Assembly (NCBI GenBank): GCA_951799425.1
Contig: OX637405.1
Location: 17,147,089 to 17,211,088, forward strand
Direction: 5' to 3'
DNA length: 64,000 nucleotides
Source of the DNA: Ilex aquifolium
Taxonomy: Eukaryota; Streptophyta; Magnoliopsida; Aquifoliales; Aquifoliaceae
The translations under genes and the position numbers were made by a program. Positions 49,439-59,529 of this stretch are shown one piece after another. How positions within the stretch are numbered: the stretch's first letter is position 1; every line of letters begins with the position of its first letter. A model generated the notes under the pieces. That model was not told the origin of the DNA, searched no databases, and was given only the letters and a program-made list of their open reading frames with translations.

Positions 49439-51055
49439 GTAAATATCTAGAAAATCAGAATTTTTCTTCCCTTGTGTTCTTGTTTGGCCGGCCAAGAGAG
49501 AGAAAAGAGAGAAAAGAGAGAAAAGAGAGAAAATCTTGATCTTCAAGCTTTCTCCGTCGATTCCCGGAGTTTCGTCGCTCGGATTCCGTCGAGCCAAGAG
49601 CTAAAGTCGATCACATCAACGAGGGCTACGCAACCACACCAAGAGTAAGGGATTTCACCGAAGATCCAAAAGAGGAGATTTGGGGGAAATCTAGTCTTGG
49701 GCTTGGAAAGTGTTCTTGAAGCTTCCTTCGGGTGAATTACGCTTCAAGAGGTAGGGTTTCTCCTACTTGGGACTATTTTTCACCTATGGTGTCATATGGG
49801 TGGGTAGGTGTGTATAGAACTATAGGGTTTACTTACCTATGGTTATGGAAAGGAAGGTAAAAATGGTTGAATTCAAGTTCTAGTTTGAACTCGATATATA
49901 GAGGTTCCTTGTGTCATTCTTGGAAGTTTGGTATATAGTGATATGCTATGTGTTTATATGATGAGGTGCTATTTGTGTACATTGAGCCTTGTCATAGGAA
50001 TGAAATGATTATGTGATAACATGATGGTTGCCTTGAAGGTGTTGTTAAATGTCTTTTGTATGTTAAAGTGTGTGACACATGACTATGTATAGCATGCTTA
50101 AATCTTGTATTGATTGGATATGTTGCTAATGTGTTAGCTTCATGGGGATATGGTATTTATATGCTTTGATATGATTTGCCATGGATATATATTGAGCATT
50201 ATGTTGTATGCAATGGAACATGGCATTGCATATGCATCTCATTACATGGGTGTGTGTGCATGGTTGATGTCAATACCACACTTGGGGGTTGACAGTATGG
50301 CTTGGGAAAAGTTGGGTCGAAGACCTAGCTAAGCTGCTTGATTGCATGATAAATTGGGTCGGGATGAGCAAGAAGAGGCATGACGACCTCTCGGGTGAAA
50401 GACCCGGTGTTTGGGGGGTGCACTCCGTTGGTATAAGAGCTCATAAAGTGTACGGGTGTGGAAGACCATTGGTTAAGTCCATAAAGAAGTCCGATCCCAA
50501 GAAAGACCCTAGTTTTCAAAATATCATTTGATGTAAACATAAATGATGAAATGAAACACTTTGGCATTGCATCGTGTTGTATGAGTCGGTGAGAACTCGG
50601 GTTAAAATGTATGAGTGAGTGACATCTCATTTCATGGCATGGTGTGTTGCATTCCAACTTAGAATGCATGTCCTTTTGATAAATGATTGTTTGCAAATGA
50701 ATGTTGCATGAGCATGAGCATCTAGGGGGAGAGTAGCCCTGGTAGGGTTTACTTTACTGGGCGTTAGCTCACCCTATACGGGAAACATTTCAGGTGTGGG
50801 GTTTACACCGGCGGATGGCTCACTTGGAGAGCATCAAGAATGAAGGGGGCCGGCATGTGGCCTTAGTTCGAGTTTTTGTAAAACTTTTGTATAAATTCCA
50901 TTTTGATGTGTAAATTATGGAATTAAATGTAATGGAACTTGTATAAGTTGTGTATTATATGAAAAATCGTATTATACATGTGTTGGATGAGTTTAAGAAT
51001 GTATTAGAATGGATTGGAAGTGAAAAACAAAGGAAAAAGGCAAAACTGGCAAAAT

Positions 51056-51168
51056 CGTACCGGTACGCGTACCGGTACGGAGACAAACAGAAGGCAGAGC
51101 GTACCGGTACGCGTACCGGTACGCCGATGTCCAGTGGGTACAGCGTACTGGTACGCGTACCGGTACGC
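51056..51168. repeat. Palindrome array CGTACCGGTACG in the 5' LTR of element E
   Basis: Three back-to-back pairs of the CGTACCGGTACG palindrome, with one arm slightly altered. They are separated by about 20-30 bp unique fillers and lie about 290-400 bp before the LTR end. The matching array in the 3' LTR (58611-58710) is one unit shorter. Confidence 0.9.
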
Positions 51169-51458
51169 CCTCCAAAACTCAGAAATTTTTTATTTTTGTT
51201 TTCTTTGCCAAGCCTTTGGGCTATGTTTTTCCTTCCCTCCAATGATCAAATTGGACCCTAATGGGGTATGAATCATGGGGAGTTGGACTGGGGTTGGATC
51301 AAATGAATGTTGAACCGAATTTTCATTGTGGGTTATAACCTCGGTTTAGGGATGTTATTGATGTGGTGTCGGGTTAAGCGACATCCACGGGTATTTCCGC
51401 GGGTTGATGGGTTGTCAACGGTTAATACAGGACCCCCGGATTTTGGGGTGTCACAGCT

Positions 51459-51470
51459 TGGTATCAGAGT
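51459..51470 (+). other. Primer-binding site of element E
   Basis: TGGTATCAGAGT, matching the 3' end of initiator tRNA-Met over the first eleven bases, three bases after the LTR. Confidence 0.88.
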
Positions 51471-51887
51471 CTAGGCCATAGATCATATGTGGTCTTGTGG
51501 GAAATGAGTCTATCATCTTCCATTGCAAGGGAGAACGAGGTTTAGAGCCCTAGCTAATTCGAAAACCTAAGCTTGATGGGCATTGGGTCTAGACCATTGC
51601 ATGCATTGTGCATTTCATCTTATGTGTTTAAATGCTACATGTTATGTGCTACGTGCTATGTAGATTATATGCATAGTAGAATGTATATGTAAATGAACAC
51701 ACTAGGGTTAGGAAACATAACCTTGGGAGTGGGAAAACAAATGAACGGGAGGGTTCATGGTATAAATGTCTACTAAGGAGAGGAATATGCTTCCCTAGTG
51801 AGACGATTCGGAAACTCTTTATGTTAGAGTGTTGATTTCTATTTTTGGGATGCCTTGTAAGACTATATTGCTATTTGACTTATGTAG
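51471..51887 (+). other. Leader of element E
   Basis: About 420 bases of non-coding leader between primer site and gag. It resembles the leader of element A (18523-18843 and 31081-31203). Confidence 0.8.
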
Positions 51888-53057
51888 ATGGCATATAGAG
51901 GGCGTGGACGCCGAGGCGGTAGGTGGAATAACCAACCACCTCTGGCCTTTGATCACCAAGCCTTTGCAGAGGCTATTGGTGAGGCGGCGGCGACTATTGC
52001 ACAGGCTAGTGCTACAGCCGCTACCATTGCACAGACGGGTGCAAATATGGGACAAGGAGGCTCGAGTAACCTCCAGAAGTTTAAAGCCCATCATCCTCCG
52101 ATTTTTCTGGGAGGTGCGGATCCAATGGTAGACGATCGTTGGATTCGGCAAGTGGAGAAGATCTTGAGGGCTATGGAGATCACTTCCGATGCCACCAAGA
52201 TAACTCTGGCAACTTTTCAGCTGGAGGGAGAGTCCCAGCTATGGTGGGATTGGGTGAAGGACTCCAGAAATTTGGAGGCCATGACTTGGGCAGAGTTCCG
52301 AGAGCTCTATATGGGAAAGTATTTTCCAGCAACTGCTCGACATGCTAAGGCCAAGGAGTTCCTAGAATTGAAGCAGGGAAATATGAATGTGCTAGAATAC
52401 GTGGCCAAATTCACGGAGTTGGCCCGTTTTGCTGATGACTATGTGGCCTCAGACGTGGCCAAGGTACGTAAGTTCGAAGATGGATTGAAGTTGTCCATTC
52501 GAGGCAAGATTGTGGGACTTCTACTGCAAGACCTCGATTCGATGGTCAAGACTGCAATGGCTATCGAGAGAGAGGTGGAGGATGCGCGCAAGATCCGAGA
52601 AGCGGGTGTTAAGGACAAAAAGAAGGAGGGTCGATCCTCTTCTTCTAGTGCGGGAAAGAAACAAATGACTTATGTTCCGCAGGGAGTTCAAGGGCAGAGC
52701 CGCGGCTATCAAGGCCAAGGCCGGGGTCGATTTTCCCAAGACGGGGGAAACTTCAGGACCGCCTTCCAGACAGGCCAAAAGACGTGTTATTTTTGTCACC
52801 AGCCGGGTTACATAAAGAAGGAGTGTCCTCGACTGCAGGGATCCCAGAGCTATGGGACATCCCAATCCCAGTCTTCTGTGGGACAGCCACTGACACAGTT
52901 TGTTCCTCCTTACCCCTCCATGGGTCAAAGGAGCCAGTACCAATCACAGGGTGCTGCACAAGGCCCTACCACTTCACGTGCGGGAACACCGCAAGCAGGC
53001 CAGATGGGCCAAGGCATGGGTCGAGGGCGAGGCCGGGGCTCACAGGCCGAGACTTAA
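51888..53057 (+). CDS. gag: gag of element E
   Basis: A 389-residue structural polyprotein beginning MAYRGRGRRGGRWNNQ. Residues about 50-230 form the retrotransposon gag core (FQLEGESQLWWDWVKDSRNL, TWAEFRELYMGKYFP, VLEYVAKFTELARFADDY), which builds the virus-like particle. Residues about 240-290 are basic and glutamine-rich. A zinc-knuckle-like motif (CYFCHQPGYIKKECP, about 299-313) would bind element RNA, and the tail is Q/G/R-rich. The start is the first ATG after the leader, and the same start is seen in elements A and B. pol follows 28 bases later. The length is typical of Tekay-like gag. Confidence 0.93.
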   Translation: MAYRGRGRRGGRWNNQPPLAFDHQAFAEAIGEAAATIAQASATAATIAQTGANMGQGGSSNLQKFKAHHPPIFLGGADPMVDDRWIRQVEKILRAMEITSDATKITLATFQLEGESQLWWDWVKDSRNLEAMTWAEFRELYMGKYFPATARHAKAKEFLELKQGNMNVLEYVAKFTELARFADDYVASDVAKVRKFEDGLKLSIRGKIVGLLLQDLDSMVKTAMAIEREVEDARKIREAGVKDKKKEGRSSSSSAGKKQMTYVPQGVQGQSRGYQGQGRGRFSQDGGNFRTAFQTGQKTCYFCHQPGYIKKECPRLQGSQSYGTSQSQSSVGQPLTQFVPPYPSMGQRSQYQSQGAAQGPTTSRAGTPQAGQMGQGMGRGRGRGSQAET

Positions 53058-53084
53058 GGGACCCAAGGGCGTGTCTACGCCATT

Positions 53085-56000
53085 ATGCCACAGACCGAGC
53101 CGGCAGATCAGTCGGTGATACAGGGTACATTTCTACTTTCCCGCTTATGGACTAGAGTATTGTTTGATTCTGGTGCATCTCATTCTTTTATTTCTACATC
53201 TTGTGTGAAGGACTTGGGTTTAGAGGTTGAGACCTTAGAAGAACCATTACATGTGAGTTCTCCCCTAGGTGCTAGGGTGAGGGTTGATCAGATATGTCGG
53301 GGGTGTCTATTAGAGATCTCAGGGATTCTACTCATTGTGGACCTTCGGGTCATGGACATGTCGGAGTTCGATGTAATCCTGGGAATGGATTGGTTGACGG
53401 CACACCGAGTCATCATTGATTGTGACCGGAAGCGGGTTACTGCTTACACACCGGATGAGGTTTGTTTCATGTTTCAGGGTGATAAGCATGACGCTTTTCC
53501 TCAAGCCGTGTACGATTCTAGATGGCACGGACAGTTGATGGGTTGGTTAGCAAGCCTTACCCTGGAGGACGAGGCGAGACAGGAGTTTGGTCTACCTCGG
53601 GTTGTGTGTGATTATGAGGATGTTTTTTCGGATGAACTTCCGGGATTACCTCCACATAGGGATGTAGATTTCACTATAGAGTTGCATCCTGGTACATCGC
53701 CCATTTCTATGACTCCACATAGGATGGCGTCTGCTAAGTTGCAAGAACTCAAGGTCCAATTGCAGGAATTGTTGGACCGGGGTTTCATTAGACCGAGTAC
53801 CTCACCTTGGGGCGCTCCGGTGTTATTTGCAAAGAAGAAGGACAAAACCCTTCGACTATGCATAGACTACCGGCAGTTGAATAGGGTTACTATCAAGAAT
53901 AGGTACCCTTTGCCGAGGATTGATGACTTGTTTGATCAGCTGAGAGAGGCGCGGGTCTACTCCAAGATAGATCTCCGCACCGGTTACCATCAGTTGAGAG
54001 TTAGGGAGACAGATATCCCTAAGACGGCGTTTCGGACGCGTTATGGGCATTTCGAGTTCACAGTGATGCCATTCGGATTGACGAACGCCCCAGCGGCATT
54101 CATGGATCTCATGCATAGGGTGTTCCAACCCTACCTTGATCAGTTCGTTGTGGTTTTTGTTGACGACATCTTGATTTACTCCAAGTCTGAGGAGGAGCAT
54201 GAGGGTCACTTGAGGATCGTTCTTCAGATCTTGAGAGACCATCAGTTATATGCCAAGTTCAGTAAGTGTGAATTTTGGTTGACTGAGGTAAAGTTTTTGG
54301 GACATATGGTATCGGCTTCGGGTGTATCCGTAGACCCGGAGAAGGTGGAGGCAGTCATAAATTGGGAGAGGCCAAAGTCAGTCTTCGAGATACGTAGTTT
54401 CTTGGGATTGGCAGGGTATTACAGGAGGTTCATTGAGGACTTCTCCCGACTAGCTTCACCTATGACTAGGTTGACCCGGAAAGAGGTTAAGTTTGAGTGG
54501 AATGATTCTTGCGAGAATGCATTCCAGGAGTTGAAGAGGAGACTTACTTCAACTCCTATACTGATAGTCCCAGAAAGGGGACAGAGGTACACAGTGTATT
54601 GTGATGCCTCTAAGGACGGACTTGGATGCGTCTTGATGCTGTCCGGGAGAGTGGTAGCTTATGGTTCTCGGCAGTTAAAGAACCACGAGCAGAGTTACCC
54701 TACACATGATATGGAGTTGGCGGCCATTGTCTTTGCTTTGAAGGCTTGGCGCCACTATTTATACGGTGAGCAGTTCGAGGTGTTTTCAGACCATAAAAGT
54801 CTGAAGTACATCTTTACACAGCGGGACCTCAATATGAGGCAACGCAGATGGATGGAGTTCCTAGAGGACTATGACTTCACTTTGCATTACCATCCCGGTA
54901 AGGCAAATGTGGTCGCTGACGCACTCAGCCGGAAGTCACGGGGAGTCTTGGCTAGTGTGGCTTCCCGAGAGTGGCAGATGCTCGAGACTGTGGGACAGTT
55001 CGGGCTATGTTATATAGGTCAGGCTCAGGGTATTTTGGGGAGTTTGGTGGCTACGCCTTCCCTACTGAGCAGGGTGGTTGAGTTCCAGAGACAGGACACG
55101 GAGCTGTTGTCCATCCGGGACCGTGTACAGACAGGTACAGGTGACGAGGGTTGGGCCATTCACTCGGATGGTAGTCTTCGGTATCGAGGAAGGGTTGTGG
55201 TTCCTCAGTTGACGGATCTGAGAGAGGAGATCCTTAGGGAGTTTCATTGCTCTCGTTTTGCGGTTCATCCAGGGGGCACGAAGATGTATCATGATCTTCG
55301 TCGCCAGTATTATTGGAATGGGATGAAACAACAGGTTGGTGATTTTGTTAGTAGATGTCTCACATGTCAGCAAGTGAAGGCTGAACACCAGAGACCAGCA
55401 GGGTTACTCCAGCCATTGGAGGTAGCTGAGTGGAAGTGGGAACATATCACGATGGATTTTGTGACTCACTTGCCACGGACATCGCGGGGACATGACGCGG
55501 TCTGGGTGGTAGTGGACCGGCTTACGAAGTCGGCGCACTTTTTGGCTGTGCGGATGACCTTCACACTGGAGGAATTCTGCAAGTTATATATACGGGAGAT
55601 TGTCCGGTTGCATGGGGTACCCGTGTCTATAGTATCGGATCGGGATCCCAGATTTACGGCTCATTTTTGGGAGAGTTTCCAACGAGCCATAGGGACACAG
55701 CTGATGATGAGCACTGCTTTTCATCCCCAGACGGACGGTCAGTCCGAGAGGACTATTCAGACGTTAGAGGATATGGTACGAGCATGTGTCCTAGATCTCA
55801 AGGGTAGCTGGGAAGATCATTTACCCTTGGTGGAATTCGCCTATAACAATAGTTATCAGGCGAGCATACAGATGGCACCCTACGAGGCACTATATGGGAG
55901 GCCATGTCGATCTCCGGTTTGTTGGACGGAGGTAGGAGAGAGGTCTTCTACGGGTCCAGAATTGGTAAAAGACACCTCGGAGAAGGTGGGATTGATACGG

Positions 56001-56510
56001 AAGCGTCTTCTCACGGCTCAGAGCCGGCAGAAGAGCTACGCCGATAGACGACGGCGACCTCTAGAGTTTGAGGTGGGAGATCATGTCTTCTTGAAGGTTA
56101 TGCCTAAAAGAGGAGTGGTCCGGTTTGGTAAGCGGGGAAAACTGTCGCCGAGATACATCGGGCCCTTCGAGGTACTCGAGAGGGTGGGTACAGTTGCTTA
56201 TCGGTTGGCGTTACCGCCAAATTTATCAGGTGTTCACGCGGTGTTTCATGTCTCTATGCTCCGGAAGTATACTCCAGATCCGACACATGTGGTGGATTGG
56301 GGTGAGTTGACTGTTGATGCGGATGGGACCTTCAAGGAGGGACCGGTGCGTATCATGGATAGCCGGGATCAAGTTTTGCGAGGCAAGACCGTGAGGCTAG
56401 TGAAGGTGCTGTGGCAGCACCGGGGAGTGGAAGAGGCAACATGGGAGCGCGAGGACACCGTACGTGTCAATTATCCTTTCTTGTTTGAGGATAGAGGTAC
56501 GTTTTTATAG
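53085..56510 (+). CDS. pol: pol of element E (protease, RT, RNase H, integrase, chromodomain-like end)
   Basis: A 1141-residue polyprotein. The aspartic protease has its active site at [11 protein letters not shown] (about residues 25-35). Reverse transcriptase runs about 190-460, with [20 protein letters not shown] and catalytic [12 protein letters not shown] near 356-367. RNase H begins at [14 protein letters not shown] near 505. Integrase has its HHCC zinc region near 720-766 ([18 protein letters not shown]), core residues in MDFVTHLP and [12 protein letters not shown], and a [16 protein letters not shown] module near 1025. The last about 60 residues ([28 protein letters not shown]) resemble a type II chromodomain, which in chromoviruses is thought to guide insertion into heterochromatin. 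Copies B and A show the same order. Confidence 0.95.
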   Translation: MPQTEPADQSVIQGTFLLSRLWTRVLFDSGASHSFISTSCVKDLGLEVETLEEPLHVSSPLGARVRVDQICRGCLLEISGILLIVDLRVMDMSEFDVILGMDWLTAHRVIIDCDRKRVTAYTPDEVCFMFQGDKHDAFPQAVYDSRWHGQLMGWLASLTLEDEARQEFGLPRVVCDYEDVFSDELPGLPPHRDVDFTIELHPGTSPISMTPHRMASAKLQELKVQLQELLDRGFIRPSTSPWGAPVLFAKKKDKTLRLCIDYRQLNRVTIKNRYPLPRIDDLFDQLREARVYSKIDLRTGYHQLRVRETDIPKTAFRTRYGHFEFTVMPFGLTNAPAAFMDLMHRVFQPYLDQFVVVFVDDILIYSKSEEEHEGHLRIVLQILRDHQLYAKFSKCEFWLTEVKFLGHMVSASGVSVDPEKVEAVINWERPKSVFEIRSFLGLAGYYRRFIEDFSRLASPMTRLTRKEVKFEWNDSCENAFQELKRRLTSTPILIVPERGQRYTVYCDASKDGLGCVLMLSGRVVAYGSRQLKNHEQSYPTHDMELAAIVFALKAWRHYLYGEQFEVFSDHKSLKYIFTQRDLNMRQRRWMEFLEDYDFTLHYHPGKANVVADALSRKSRGVLASVASREWQMLETVGQFGLCYIGQAQGILGSLVATPSLLSRVVEFQRQDTELLSIRDRVQTGTGDEGWAIHSDGSLRYRGRVVVPQLTDLREEILREFHCSRFAVHPGGTKMYHDLRRQYYWNGMKQQVGDFVSRCLTCQQVKAEHQRPAGLLQPLEVAEWKWEHITMDFVTHLPRTSRGHDAVWVVVDRLTKSAHFLAVRMTFTLEEFCKLYIREIVRLHGVPVSIVSDRDPRFTAHFWESFQRAIGTQLMMSTAFHPQTDGQSERTIQTLEDMVRACVLDLKGSWEDHLPLVEFAYNNSYQASIQMAPYEALYGRPCRSPVCWTEVGERSSTGPELVKDTSEKVGLIRKRLLTAQSRQKSYADRRRRPLEFEVGDHVFLKVMPKRGVVRFGKRGKLSPRYIGPFEVLERVGTVAYRLALPPNLSGVHAVFHVSMLRKYTPDPTHVVDWGELTVDADGTFKEGPVRIMDSRDQVLRGKTVRLVKVLWQHRGVEEATWEREDTVRVNYPFLFEDRGTFL

Positions 56511-56590
56511 TCATTTACCATTACATGACTGTAGCATATGCATGAGATTGCATGTATGTGTACGTGAATTTCGGGGACGAAATTCTTTTT

Positions 56591-56603
56591 AAGGGGGGAA
56601 GAA
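56591..56603 (+). other. Polypurine tract of element E
   Basis: AAGGGGGGAAGAA directly before the 3' LTR; it primes plus-strand synthesis. The same tract in reverse is at 20969-20985 in element B. Confidence 0.9.
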
Positions 56604-58986
56604 TGTGAAACCCCGGGAAATTTAAACTTTTTCCCAAAAAGGGTAAAATAGTAATTTGCCACTATAATGCGTATTTAAAATACTCATATTCTAGACCTCG
56701 GATGAGGAAACGGGGTTCGCCGTTGAATTCGTATCGCGAAATTTAGTCACCCAGTCAAATTTCGTCGAATTCCGAAGTAGTCAGATTTTGCGCGTCGTTC
56801 GAGGCGACTGCGTGGCGAATGACCTCACGAACGTCCCCATAAATGAATTTTATAAAATTTCCTTAAAATTAAGTTAAAGTTCAAATAAAATTAATTTGAA
56901 CTTAAACCGAGATCAAACGAATCGTTTCGGGACTAAATCGGACCCGATTAAGCGAGGGACACGTGGCGCAACATGGGCCGAGTATTTAAAACTATAAATA
57001 GGGGTAAATATCTAGAAAATCAGAATTTTTCTTCCCTTGTGTTCTTGTTTGGCCGGCCAAGAGAGAGAGAAGAGAGAAAAGAGAGAAAACCTTGATCTTC
57101 AAGCTTTATCCGTCGATTCCCGGAGTTCCGTCGCTCGGATTCCGTCGGCCAAGAGCTAAAGTCGATCACATCAACGAGGGCTACGCAACCACACCAAGAG
57201 TAAGGGATTTCACCGAAGATCCAAAAGAGGAGATTTGGGGGAAATCTAGTCTTGGGCTTGGAAAGTGTTCTTGAAGCTTCCTTCGGGTGAATTACGCTTC
57301 AAGAGGTAGGGTTTCTCATACTTGGGACTATTTTTCACCTATGGTGTCATATGGGTGGGTAGGTGTGTATAGAACTATAGGGTTTACTTACCTATGGTTA
57401 TGGAAAGGAAGGTAAAAATGGTTGAATTCAAGTTCTAGTTTGAACTCGATATATAGAGGTTCCTTGTGTCATTCTTGGAAGTTTGGTATATAGTGATATG
57501 CTATGTGTTTATATGATGAGGTGCTATTTGTGTACATTGAGCCTTGTCATAGGAATGAAATGATTATGTGATAACATGATGGTTGCCTTGAAGGTGTTGT
57601 TAAATGCCTTTTGTATGTTAAAGTGTGTGACACATGACTATGTATAGCATGCTTAAATCTTGTGTTGATTGGATATGTTGCTAATGTGTTAGCTTCATGG
57701 GGATATGGTATTTATATGCTTTGATATGATTTGCCATGGATATATATTGAGCATTATGTTGTATGCAATGGAACATGGCATTGCATATGCATCTCATTAC
57801 ATGGGTGTGTGTGCATGGTTGATGTCAATACCACACTTGGGGGTTGACAGTATGGCTTGGGAAAAGTTGGGTCGAAGACCTAGCTAAGCCGCTTGATTGC
57901 ATGATAAATTGGGTCGGGATGAGCAAGAAGAGGCATGACGACCTCTCGGGTGAAAGACCCGGGGTTTGGGGGGTGCACTCCATTGGTATAAGAGCCCATA
58001 AAGTGTACGGGTGTGGAAGATCATTGGTTAAGTCCATAAAGAAGTCCGATCCCAAGAAAGACCCTAGTTTTCAAAATATCATTTGATGTAAACATAAATG
58101 ATGAAATGAAACACTTTGGCATTGTATCGTGTTGTATGAGTCGGTGAGAACTCGGGTTAAAATGCATGAGTGAGTGACATCTCATTTCATGGCATGGTGT
58201 GTTGCATTCCAACTTAGAATGCATGTCCTTTTGATAAATGATTGTTTGCAAATGAATGTTGCATGAGCATGAGCATCTAGGGGGAGAGTAGCCCTGGTAG
58301 GGTTTACTTTACTGGGCGTTGGCTCACCCTATACGGGAAACATTTCAGGTGTGGGGTTTACACCGGCGGATGGCTCACTTGGAGAGCATCAAGAATGAAG
58401 GGGGCCGGCATGTGGCCTTAGTTCGAGTTTTTGTAAAACTTTTGTATAAATTCCATTTTGATGTGTAAATTATGGAATTAAATGTAATGGAACTTGTATA
58501 AGTTGTGTATTATATGAAAAATCGTATTATACATGTGTTGGATGAGTTTAGGAATGTATTAGAATGGATTGGAAGTGAAAAACAAAGGAAAAAGGCAAAA
58601 CTGGCAAAATCGTACCGGTACGCGTACCGGTACGGAGACAGACAGAAGGCAGAGCGTACCGGTACGCGTACCGGTACGCCGATGTCCAGTGGGTACAGCG
58701 TACCGGTACGCCCTCCAAAACTCAGAAATTTTTTATTTTTGTTTTCTTTACCAAGCCTTTGGGCTATGTTTTTCCTTCCCTCCAATGATCAAATTGGACC
58801 CTAATGGGGTATGAATCATGGGGAGTTGGACTGGGGTTGGATCAAATGAATGTTGAACCGAATTTTCATTGTGGGTTATAACCTCGGTTTAGGGATGTTA
58901 TTGATGTGGTGTCGGGTTAAGCGACATCCACGGGTTGATGGGTTGTCAACGGTTAATACAGGACCCCCGGATTTTGGGGTGTCACA
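56604..58986 (+). repeat. 3' LTR of element E (2383 bp)
   Basis: Starts TGTGAAACCCCGGG and ends TTTTGGGGTGTCACA. Nearly identical to the 5' LTR; most of the length difference lies in repeat-containing stretches. TATA box at 56992-57002, AG|GTAGGG at 57306, TTTCAG at 58348, palindromes at 58611-58710. Confidence 0.95.
58611..58710. repeat. Palindrome array CGTACCGGTACG in the 3' LTR of element E
   Basis: Two pairs and one single copy of the palindrome. Same position and fillers as 51056-51168 but one unit fewer, showing recent copy-number change between otherwise near-identical LTRs. Confidence 0.9.
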
Positions 58987-59460
58987 GATATATAGTAAAT
59001 AATTGTTGTAAAAATGTGGATGTGTAATGATGTAAGAATGAACTATATAGATTGTAATAGTAAGAGAAATGCTAGAGATGCATATTGATTGGGAAGTTTG
59101 AGTTTCCAAGACATTTAAACTTGGAAAGGGTGATTAGATGAATTTCTAAATATTTTTAGGTCAAAATAAGGTGTCCATTGAATCCGTAAGGTCGAACAAC
59201 CTTGGGAGAGGTAATATGAGGTGTATTGGAAGTTAGGAAGTATTCCGGAGTGAAAACACACTTAGAGAAAATTTGGGTAAAAAGGAGTTGGGACACCTTC
59301 TAGTATTTTAGTCATAACTTTTTATCCTTATATCCAATTGATCTGAAATTTGGACAGTAGATAGTAGACATCTAGGGCAACAAAAGTTTATCTCATGAAA
59401 ATTTTCCAATTAGACCTCTAAATGGGTCAAAACTGCCCTGGAAGTTGAAGCAGCCGAAGT

Positions 59461-59529
59461 GTACCGGTACACAGTACCGGTACGCCCGAACCAGTGGCTA
59501 AACCGTACCGGTACACAGTACCGGTACGC
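59461..59529. repeat. Palindrome array GTACCGGTAC in the solo LTR
   Basis: Four copies of GTACCGGTAC in two pairs, each pair joined by ACA, separated by an about 25-bp filler (CCCGAACCAGTGGCTAAAC). The related solo LTR at 2170-4339 has two single copies at the same position (2685-2728). Confidence 0.9.

Larger units (their letters stand above)
49040..51455 (+). repeat. 5' LTR of element E (2416 bp)
   Basis: Starts TGTGAAACCCGGG and ends TTTTGGGGTGTCACA. It has a promoter near 49395-49438, an AG|GTAGGG motif at 49751, the block GCTCACCCTATACGGGAA followed by TTTCAG at 50793, and a palindrome array at 51056-51168. Nearly identical to 56604-58986. Confidence 0.95.
49040..58986 (+). mobile_element. 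Element E: Tekay-like Ty3/gypsy retrotransposon, looks whole, 9947 bp
   Basis: Flanked by a perfect 5-bp duplication GATAT (49035-49039, 58987-58991). Parts: 5' LTR 49040-51455, primer site 51459-51470, leader, gag 51888-53057, pol 53085-56510, purine tract 56591-56603 and 3' LTR 56604-58986. The LTRs start TGTGAAACCC, end GGGGTGTCACA and are nearly identical by eye, so this is the youngest autonomous element in the window. The assignment to Tekay (Del) rests on long LTRs, the tRNA-Met primer site and the chromodomain-type C-terminus. Whether it is active cannot be judged from sequence. Confidence 0.96.

Noticed and set aside
51056-51168. Regularly repeated palindromes that resemble a CRISPR array
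   Set aside because: Repeats are only 10-12 bp, come in adjacent pairs, and lie inside plant LTRs; there are no uniform spacers and no associated genes.
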